5,176 bases of DNA from Immundisolibacteraceae bacterium. Lineage in GTDB: Bacteria; Pseudomonadota; Gammaproteobacteria; Immundisolibacterales; Immundisolibacteraceae. The stretch's first letter is position 1, and every line of letters starts with the position of its first letter. Made by a program: the position numbers and the translations under genes. The notes below the pieces were generated by a model. That model made no database searches. It was not told where the DNA came from and saw only the letters and a list, made by a program, of their open reading frames with translations. Below, one piece after another: positions 1-4,200 of the stretch. The DNA lies in NCBI GenBank assembly GCA_019090185.1, contig JAHRWJ010000027.1:1-5176 (forward strand). The letters are read 5' to 3'.

Positions 1-153
1 ATTCAGGCCACCGGTAAGGCTGCAGGCGTGTTCTGTGGTGATCCTGATATCGCCAAACAGTATCGAGCGCTGGGCGCCAGCTTCATGCTGATCGGTGCAG
101 ATTCAATCTTTTTGCGTAATGCGGCCGAGGCACAGGTGGGCCGGTTTAGATAG
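1..153 (+). CDS. HpcH/HpaI-family aldolase, C-terminal fragment (5' end outside window)
   Basis: Frame 1 is open from the first base and gives 50 residues ending at TAG 151-153. The fragment begins IQATGKAAGVFCGDPD and continues YRALGASFMLIGADS. These segments match the end of the HpcH/HpaI (2-keto-3-deoxy acid, class II metal-dependent) aldolase TIM barrel. There the 'GKaaGi' strand and the 'Ga.f...G.D' strand form the last beta strands, followed by a closing helix. Family members cleave 2-keto-3-deoxy-4-hydroxy acids to pyruvate plus an aldehyde in the cytoplasm. The catalytic and metal ligands lie upstream of the window, so the substrate cannot be inferred. The gene ends 163 bp before the peroxidase, with no convincing intrinsic terminator between them. 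Confidence 0.8.
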   Translation: MQATGKAAGVFCGDPDIAKQYRALGASFMLIGADSIFLRNAAEAQVGRFR

Positions 154-229
154 CAGAGATTCGGTGCTGTGCTGCACGGCTTCTAACCATCCCGGTGCTT
201 TCTGGACCTATTAACTGAGCCGGGGCAGC

Positions 230-253
230 GGGTTTTATTAACATTAATAACCC
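230..253. repeat. AT-rich inverted repeat overlapping the candidate peroxidase promoter
   Basis: TTATTAA (235-241) and TTAATAA (244-250) are perfect inverted copies separated by CA. The symmetry extends outward to GGG (230-232) on the left and CCC (251-253) on the right if two extra T residues (233-234) are looped out. The repeat covers the candidate -35 hexamer, which would suit a repressor or activator site. No T tract follows on either side at the right distance, so it does not look like an intrinsic terminator. Confidence 0.35.
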
Positions 254-266
254 TCTCTAATAGATT
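238..266 (+). promoter_or_regulatory. Candidate sigma70-type promoter for the glutathione peroxidase gene
   Basis: TTAACA (238-243, five of six matches to TTGACA) is followed after exactly 17 bp by TAGATT (261-266, four of six matches to TATAAT). Transcription would begin near 273 and leave a leader of about 44 nt before the ATG at 317. The surrounding DNA is AT-rich and non-coding. This is a consensus match by eye in AT-rich sequence, where chance matches are common. Confidence 0.35.
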
Positions 267-303
267 GTTAATTAATGAGTTTACAGTCTATTTTTAACTC
301 AGC

Positions 304-308
304 AGGAG
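304..308 (+). promoter_or_regulatory. Ribosome binding site that fixes the peroxidase start at 317
   Basis: AGGAG at 304-308 lies 8 nt before the ATG at 317. An in-frame ATG 42 bp upstream (275) has no comparable purine-rich element. It would also add 14 residues with no counterpart in usual glutathione peroxidases. Confidence 0.75.
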
Positions 309-316
309 TTGTCTTC

Positions 317-802
317 ATGGCCACCATTCACGATCTGGAAATGAGCGGTATCGATGGTAATCCAATGCCATTATCAACCTACCAGGGCAAGGTGGTACTG
401 CTGGTTAACGTCGCCAGCAAGTGCGGTCTTACCCCGCAATACTCGGGCCTACAACAGCTGCATGACCAGTACGGTGAACAGGGTTTTAGCGTGGTGGGTT
501 TACCCTGCAATCAGTTTGGTGGCCAGGAGCCTGGCAGCGAAGCGGAAATAGTCGAGTTTTGTGAAAGCAACTATTCGGTGAGCTTTCCGATGACGGCAAA
601 AATTGAAGTCAATGGCGAGGCTCGTCATGGTCTGTATGACCAACTAACTGGCGATGCAGCAAAGTTCCCCGGTGATATCACCTGGAACTTTGAAAAATTC
701 CTGGTCGGTAAAGACGGCGCGGTTATTCAACGCTTTGGCCCCAGAACCGCTCCCGATGATGCTGAATTAGTGGCGGCCATTGAAGCTGCCCTGAAAGGCT
801 AA
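317..802 (+). CDS. Glutathione peroxidase family protein (cysteine type, probably thioredoxin-dependent)
   Basis: The 161-residue product has the usual length for bacterial GPx/BtuE-like enzymes, which reduce H2O2 and organic hydroperoxides. NVASKCGLTPQY places the peroxidatic Cys at residue 36 (cysteine, not selenocysteine). GLPCNQFGGQEP (61-72) supplies Gln70, and WNFEKFLV (123-130) supplies Trp123 and Asn124, completing the Cys-Gln-Trp-Asn tetrad. Cys82 in VEFCESNY sits where the resolving cysteine of two-cysteine, thioredoxin-using members lies, so thioredoxin is a likelier reductant than glutathione (inference). There is no signal peptide, so it should be cytoplasmic. The start at 317 is chosen over 275 because of the AGGAG at 304-308 and the usual N-terminus. 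It is probably monocistronic and converges with the next gene. Any functional tie to the polyene genes is unproven. Confidence 0.93.
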   Translation: MATIHDLEMSGIDGNPMPLSTYQGKVVLLVNVASKCGLTPQYSGLQQLHDQYGEQGFSVVGLPCNQFGGQEPGSEAEIVEFCESNYSVSFPMTAKIEVNGEARHGLYDQLTGDAAKFPGDITWNFEKFLVGKDGAVIQRFGPRTAPDDAELVAAIEAALKG

Positions 803-812
803 CATCGCCTTG

Positions 813-844
813 CAATCGTTCGCCAATCGAACTGGCGAGGTTCG
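813..844. repeat. Interlocking inverted repeats in the convergent intergenic gap
   Basis: TCGCCA (820-825) and TGGCGA (833-838) form a perfect 6-bp stem with a 7-nt loop. In addition GTTCG (818-822), CGAAC (828-832) and GTTCG (840-844) can pair in two mutually exclusive ways, and CAATCG occurs twice (813-818, 824-829). The element lies between the convergent ends of the peroxidase and transferase genes, where a bidirectional terminator is expected. However, no T tract follows in either direction. It may be a processing or Rho-dependent end, or chance. Confidence 0.35.
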
Positions 845-864
845 ACCGACATCAGGCTAATGGG

Positions 865-1509
865 TTAGTGATCCGGCGTGGCGAAATTGTTCTGTTGGCA
901 AAGTGCCCAGCTGCATCGGTCGAACAGGTGCGCGTTGATGGTGAAATTGAGTTGATCTATTCGTAATATCGAATCTTTGGCTATCGGCTGATCCCAGTCG
1001 ATTGACAGCAGCTCTGCCGGGATAGGAAAAACCAGCCGTTGATGGCGGGCTTTGCAGTAGGCCTCGAAAGCACTCCAGAGCAAATATTTGCCCGCCGCGC
1101 TGGTCGGTAAGTGGCTGACGTTAGCTGCAACAATGCCGTTAAGCAGGCGCTGCATGTCTCTGTCATGGTCAATCGTTTCAATATCGATGCCGACGGGGTG
1201 GGCGGTAGAAATAGCGGCAACCACCCAATGTTGACTATGGCTGATACTAAAAAAAACCGGGTCTAGGTGGTCTGAATGACGGGCCTGCCATGGGTAACCA
1301 TCGACCGGGTTTAGATTCCAATCTTGTGAGTTTGCAGGCGACCTGCGCGCTAGCATGGCTCTTGTCAGCGCTCGTCCAAGCAGGCTTTGCTGGCGTCTTA
1401 ACGGTTTTTTAAACTTGAGACTGTAGGCATGGTCATCGGCATGTGCAAATGTTTCGATCAACATTTGGCTGTCGGAATCTTTGCTATAAGCCTGGGCTGT
1501 CGAGATCAT
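865..1509 (-). CDS. 4'-phosphopantetheinyl transferase superfamily protein (Sfp type)
   Basis: This 214-residue protein should move the 4'-phosphopantetheine arm of coenzyme A onto the conserved serine of carrier proteins. The two ACPs at 3129-3640 are its obvious partners. Visible motifs are FFSISHSQHWVVAAIS (86-101), the family's 'SxSHs' region, and VGIDIE (106-111) with metal ligands Asp109 and Glu111. WSAFEAYCKA (145-154) supplies Glu149. The last motif is normally WxxKEAxxK, and here Phe148 replaces the lysine; Glu149 and Lys153 remain. The length fits the Sfp/EntD class rather than the short AcpS class. The gene is divergent from the polyene operon with an 84-bp spacer, a common place for the cluster's own transferase. 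The start at ATG 1507-1509 has no clear ribosome binding site; an in-frame ATG at codon 16 is the alternative. An 8-T run in the coding strand, just before the SISHS codons, could be slippage-prone. Confidence 0.88.
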   Translation of the reverse strand: MISTAQAYSKDSDSQMLIETFAHADDHAYSLKFKKPLRRQQSLLGRALTRAMLARRSPANSQDWNLNPVDGYPWQARHSDHLDPVFFSISHSQHWVVAAISTAHPVGIDIETIDHDRDMQRLLNGIVAANVSHLPTSAAGKYLLWSAFEAYCKARHQRLVFPIPAELLSIDWDQPIAKDSILRIDQLNFTINAHLFDRCSWALCQQNNFATPDH

Positions 1510-1521
1510 GGGGTTGATATA

Positions 1522-1540
1522 CGGTAGACTAAATTTACCG
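1522..1540. promoter_or_regulatory. Candidate operator: 19-bp imperfect inverted repeat in the divergent spacer
   Basis: CGGTAGA (1522-1528) and TTTACCG (1534-1540) are inverted copies with one mismatch in seven, separated by CTAAA. The site sits in the 84-bp region between the transferase and the polyene operon, so one regulator bound here could control both directions. No strong -35/-10 pair can be assigned confidently on either strand, although the spacer must hold at least one promoter. The regulator is unknown, and none is encoded in this window. Confidence 0.3.
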
Positions 1541-1593
1541 ACGCAAAATCATTGCTGTAGTTATCCGTCCTTAAGCCAGAGACACCGTTCATT

Positions 1594-2373
1594 ATGCTTT
1601 CATTCACGCTTGCTCAGTGGTCTATGTGGGTGCCACAGAACGAGACTGTGAGCGATTTTTCCAGTGGTGAAAAGGTGACTGATATTGTCGCCGATCTGCT
1701 GGATAGAACAACCACCCCGCCGGTGAAGGATCTGCCGATGATGCTACGGCGGCGACTTTCCCGGTTCGGACGGATGGCGATGCGGGTGGCGGTAGATACT
1801 CAAGTTACCGATGATGTCAGATTGGTGTTTAGCTCGCGCTTTGGTGATGCGGCTCAAACAGCAGGCCTACTGGAAGATCTATCCAAACAGCAGCCGGTCT
1901 CGCCAGCGGTTTTTAGCATGTTGGTGCATAACGCGTTAGCGGGTGTTTTTTGTATTCATAATAAAAACAGACATCCGCACACCGCCATTGCCGCTGGCCA
2001 GGAGAGCTTTTGTGCAGGCCTGCTGGAAGCCGGTCTGATGTTGGAAGAAGATCCATCAACGCCGGTGCTGCTGCTCTATTGCGATGAACCGCTACCTGAG
2101 ATTTATCAAGGTCATGGCGAATCGACCACGCCATCGGTGGCGCTGGCTCTGCTGTTAACTAAAACGGCCGGGGATCAGCAGGAATATACCTTTGGATTTT
2201 CGGTTGATAGCGATCCCAGGGCGCACAATTCAGATCAAAAAATAGGCTCTGTTGCTACTTTAGATGAGGCTGACCCGGCTGTTAGTTTTATTAATTTTTT
2301 GTCTAAAAAAACGCCAAGCTGGTCCTGGTCGTCAGCTAGCAAAACCTGGTGGTGCGGTGCTGATGTGGGCTAG
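1594..2373 (+). CDS. Beta-ketoacyl synthase-like protein (N-terminal-domain-only, chain-length-factor type)
   Basis: The 259-residue product resembles the family annotated 'beta-ketoacyl synthase, N-terminal domain' (PF13723-like), a constant first gene of APE-type operons. Recognisable pieces are the opening FTLAQWSMWVP (4-14), LPMMLRRRLSRFGRMAMRVA (47-66), VFSSRFGDA (78-86), a VHNALAG segment (111-117) and AIAAGQESFCAGLLEA (131-146). The last aligns with the nucleophile elbow of ketosynthases, but Gln136 and Glu137 fall where the catalytic Cys is expected. The C-terminal thiolase half with its two His residues is absent, so it is probably a non-catalytic partner or chain-length factor for a ketosynthase encoded downstream (inference). 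It ends in a Ser/Trp-rich tail, PSWSWSS..KTWW, whose WxW is usual for the family as I recall it. The ATG at 1594 gives the expected N-terminus but has only a weak ribosome binding site. The 3' end overlaps the acyltransferase start by 11 bp. Confidence 0.82.
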   Translation: MLSFTLAQWSMWVPQNETVSDFSSGEKVTDIVADLLDRTTTPPVKDLPMMLRRRLSRFGRMAMRVAVDTQVTDDVRLVFSSRFGDAAQTAGLLEDLSKQQPVSPAVFSMLVHNALAGVFCIHNKNRHPHTAIAAGQESFCAGLLEAGLMLEEDPSTPVLLLYCDEPLPEIYQGHGESTTPSVALALLLTKTAGDQQEYTFGFSVDSDPRAHNSDQKIGSVATLDEADPAVSFINFLSKKTPSWSWSSASKTWWCGADVG

Positions 2374-3136
2374 GTTAAATTATGGCTGGCGGTTGCTGGG
2401 CACAGCGGTTGGTTTTGCTGTGTTCAGCGTTGGCGGGCTGTTGATGGCGCTGATGTTGTTTCCGCTGATTGCGATGACTGCCCCAGATACAGCCACTAAA
2501 AACTCTCGTATTCGACGGCTGATTCATGCTGGCTTTCGCGGCTTCGTCAGGCTGCTATCGATACTCGGCGTTATCGAATTTAATCAGTCAGGCCGGAAGC
2601 AGCTACTGGCCTGTCGGGGCGAGATTCTGATCGCCAATCATCCATCACTGCTTGATGTGGTGTTGTTGATGTCCCTGTTACCCGAGGCCCAATGCGTGGT
2701 TAAACATCAGCTTTGGAACAGCCGTTTTTTAGGCAGCGTGGTTCGTGGTGCAGGATATATTCGTAACGATATTCCCGCGGATCAGATGATTGAAAAATGC
2801 CAACTTGAATTTGATCAGGGCACCAATATGGTTTTATTTCCGGAGGGGACTCGTACGGTACCGGGAAAACCCATAAAATTTCAGCGCGGTTTCGCTAACA
2901 TTGCCACGCTTTGTGGGGCAGACCTGCAACCAATCACCATTCGCTGTACACCGCCGACTCTGCTAAAAGGCGAGCGTTGGTACGAGATTCCTGACGAAAA
3001 AATGAAATTTTCGTTAGTGACTCATGACAAGATTCTAACCGGTGACTACCTTGACGATGACCTGCGCACGATCGCAGCTCGTCGGTTAACTCGGGATATG
3101 GAACAGTTTTATCAGGAAAAACTCTGTAATGGATGA
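2363..3136 (+). CDS. Lysophospholipid acyltransferase family protein (PlsC-like, membrane-anchored)
   Basis: This 257-residue acyltransferase has one N-terminal hydrophobic segment (about 11-38) that should anchor it in the inner membrane. The catalytic HX4D motif is visible in ANHPSLLD (His93, Asp98), and the acceptor phosphate-binding motif is FPEGTRT (159-165). A further conserved block, PIKFQRGFANIA, follows. In this operon it probably transfers a polyene acyl chain from ACP to a lipid or sugar acceptor rather than making ordinary phosphatidic acid; this is inferred from context. I chose the ATG at 2363, which gives an MWARLNYGWRLLGT start, overlaps the previous gene by 11 bp and has GGTGG a short distance upstream. 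The frame stays open further upstream to an ATG at 2264, which would need a 110-bp overlap and add a 33-residue basic extension. That start is less likely. The stop overlaps the first ACP gene by 8 bp. Confidence 0.88.
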   Translation: MWARLNYGWRLLGTAVGFAVFSVGGLLMALMLFPLIAMTAPDTATKNSRIRRLIHAGFRGFVRLLSILGVIEFNQSGRKQLLACRGEILIANHPSLLDVVLLMSLLPEAQCVVKHQLWNSRFLGSVVRGAGYIRNDIPADQMIEKCQLEFDQGTNMVLFPEGTRTVPGKPIKFQRGFANIATLCGADLQPITIRCTPPTLLKGERWYEIPDEKMKFSLVTHDKILTGDYLDDDLRTIAARRLTRDMEQFYQEKLCNG

Positions 3137-3392
3137 ATTAGAACTAACTATTAAGCGACTTATCGTTGACGTTTTAAATTTGGAGGATATCGAGCCAGAA
3201 GAGATTGTTAGCAGTGAAATGCTGTTTGTCGAAGGGCTGGGTCTGGATTCCATCGATGCGCTTGAACTCGGCATGGCAATTCAGAAAAATTTTGATATTA
3301 AGATCGACGCCAGCAAAGAAGATGTTGAACAACATTTTCAGTCCGTGAGTCACCTGGCAGCTTTCATCTTCTCAAAACAGAAATCAGCCTGA
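3129..3392 (+). CDS. Acyl carrier protein 1 of the polyene operon
   Basis: The 87-residue acidic protein has the four-helix acyl carrier fold signature. GLGLDSIDALELGM (36-49) contains the DSI attachment site, with Ser41 as the phosphopantetheine acceptor, followed by the acidic recognition helix. The start overlaps the acyltransferase stop by 8 bp. AGGA at 3114-3117 lies 11 nt upstream, so translation is probably coupled. Known aryl polyene clusters carry two ACPs, one or both holding the growing aryl polyene chain. Which role this copy has cannot be told from sequence. It differs from the second ACP through most of its length outside the attachment site, so the pair is old rather than a recent duplication. 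Confidence 0.93.
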   Translation: MDELELTIKRLIVDVLNLEDIEPEEIVSSEMLFVEGLGLDSIDALELGMAIQKNFDIKIDASKEDVEQHFQSVSHLAAFIFSKQKSA

Positions 3393-3640
3393 TGCTTACT
3401 CGGGACGAAATATTCACCGCCCTCAGTGATGCCCTCGAAGAGATGTTTGAGATCTCGCCAGCAGATATCTCTCTGTCGGCGACCCTGTTTGAGGATCTTG
3501 ACCTGGATAGTATCGATGCGGTGGATCTGGTGATTAAGTTGCAGCAGTTAACCGGTAAAAAAATCTCGCCCGAGGATTTTAAAACGGTCAGAACGGTTGG
3601 TGACATTGTCGATCAGGTGTCGGCGCTTGTTCAGAGCTAA
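3392..3640 (+). CDS. Acyl carrier protein 2 of the polyene operon
   Basis: The 82-residue acidic protein has the attachment motif DLDLDSIDAVDLVI (35-48), with Ser40 as the modified serine. It then has a typical C-terminal helix region (TVRTVGDIVDQVSALV). The ATG overlaps the previous stop by one base (TGATG at 3390-3394), the classic arrangement for termination-reinitiation, and no separate ribosome binding site is evident. This copy is closer in layout to conventional FAS/PKS ACPs: it has a regular 'D.dLDSID' helix II and 'TVgDivd' near the end. The first copy has the less usual VEGLGLDSIDALEL. One may accept the starter and the other the elongating chain (inference). Confidence 0.93.
   Translation: MLTRDEIFTALSDALEEMFEISPADISLSATLFEDLDLDSIDAVDLVIKLQQLTGKKISPEDFKTVRTVGDIVDQVSALVQS
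3614..3629 (+). promoter_or_regulatory. Ribosome binding site and TTG start of the membrane protein
   Basis: CAGGTG (3614-3619) precedes TTG (3627-3629) at a normal distance, inside the last codons of ACP2. The alternative starts at 3597 and 3600 lack a purine-rich element of similar quality. A weak start codon buried in the upstream gene suggests that translation depends on ribosomes finishing ACP2. Confidence 0.45.
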
Positions 3641-4193
3641 ACACGGTCTGGCACGGCCACTGTTTGTCGTTCTTGGTTTGGCCTATCCGCTGCTGGTCTA
3701 TACCGGCTTGAAGGTGGTTTCCTATCAGGTTCTTGGTCTTGGCCTACTGGGTTTGTTGCTGGCTCGGGCTGTTATTTCCAGAGCAACCTTTGTGGGGCGT
3801 GAACAGCTGGTGATGGCGGTATCGATTGTCTGCGTGACCGGGTTGCTGGTCATTGAGCCGCGTATTGCGGTGAAAGCCTATCCAGTGATTGTTAATCTGC
3901 TGCTGGCATTGGTGTTTGGTTATTCACTGCTTATCCCGCCAACCGCCATTGAACGGCTCGCACTGCTTCGCGAACCTGATCTGGATGAGGCGGGTCGGCG
4001 TTACACCCGCAAGGTGACCTGGGTTTGGTTAGGTTTTTTTCTGCTCAATGGTTCGATTGCGGGCATGGTTGGGGTTTATGGTTCGCTTGAACTCTGGACG
4101 CTCTATAACGGCTTTATTGCCTACCTGTTGATCGGCCTCCTGTTTGGCGGGGAATTTTTAGTTCGTCAATATATTAGAAAGCGTCAGCCCTAA
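3627..4193 (+). CDS. COG4648-type integral membrane protein of unknown function
   Basis: The product has about 188 residues and six predicted membrane segments, at roughly 11-30, 33-50, 60-77, 84-103, 130-150 and 157-177. Between segments 4 and 5 lies a charged, conserved-looking loop, PPTAIERLALLREPDL...RRYTRKVTWVW (104-134). After it come GSLELWTLYNG (152-162) and a final GEFLVR. I recognise this pattern from membrane proteins sitting between the ACPs and the ligase of APE-type clusters, sometimes mislabelled 'DNA gyrase subunit B'. No biochemical role is known to me. A part in lipid or polyene transfer or membrane assembly is only a guess. There is no ATG near the start; TTG at 3627 is preferred because AGG at 3615-3617 lies 9 nt upstream. 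Alternatives are GTG 3600 or TTG 3597. The chosen start overlaps ACP2 by 14 bp. Confidence 0.78.
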   Translation: MFRAKHGLARPLFVVLGLAYPLLVYTGLKVVSYQVLGLGLLGLLLARAVISRATFVGREQLVMAVSIVCVTGLLVIEPRIAVKAYPVIVNLLLALVFGYSLLIPPTAIERLALLREPDLDEAGRRYTRKVTWVWLGFFLLNGSIAGMVGVYGSLELWTLYNGFIAYLLIGLLFGGEFLVRQYIRKRQP

Positions 4194-4200
4194 GTCGATC

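Noticed and set aside
191..224. Possible terminator after the aldolase (CCCGG 191-195 with CCGGG 220-224)
   Set aside because: The stem is only 5 bp with a 24-nt loop and no T tract directly after it.
265..294. Alternative peroxidase promoter TTGTTA-18 bp-TATTTT
   Set aside because: Transcription would start at about 301, leaving almost nothing upstream of the ribosome binding site at 304.
275..316. Fourteen-residue N-terminal extension of the peroxidase
   Set aside because: There is no ribosome binding site before 275, whereas AGGAG precedes 317; the extension is neither a convincing signal peptide nor part of the family fold.
2264..2362. Upstream extension of the acyltransferase frame from ATG 2264
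   Set aside because: It would overlap the KS-like gene by 110 bp and add a basic segment not typical of the family; ATG 2363 gives the usual short N-terminus before the membrane anchor.
3364..3606. Minus-strand open frame opposite ACP2
   Set aside because: It is Ser/Arg-rich as expected for the antisense of an acidic Asp/Glu-rich gene; same for the minus-strand frame at 3086-3274 opposite ACP1.
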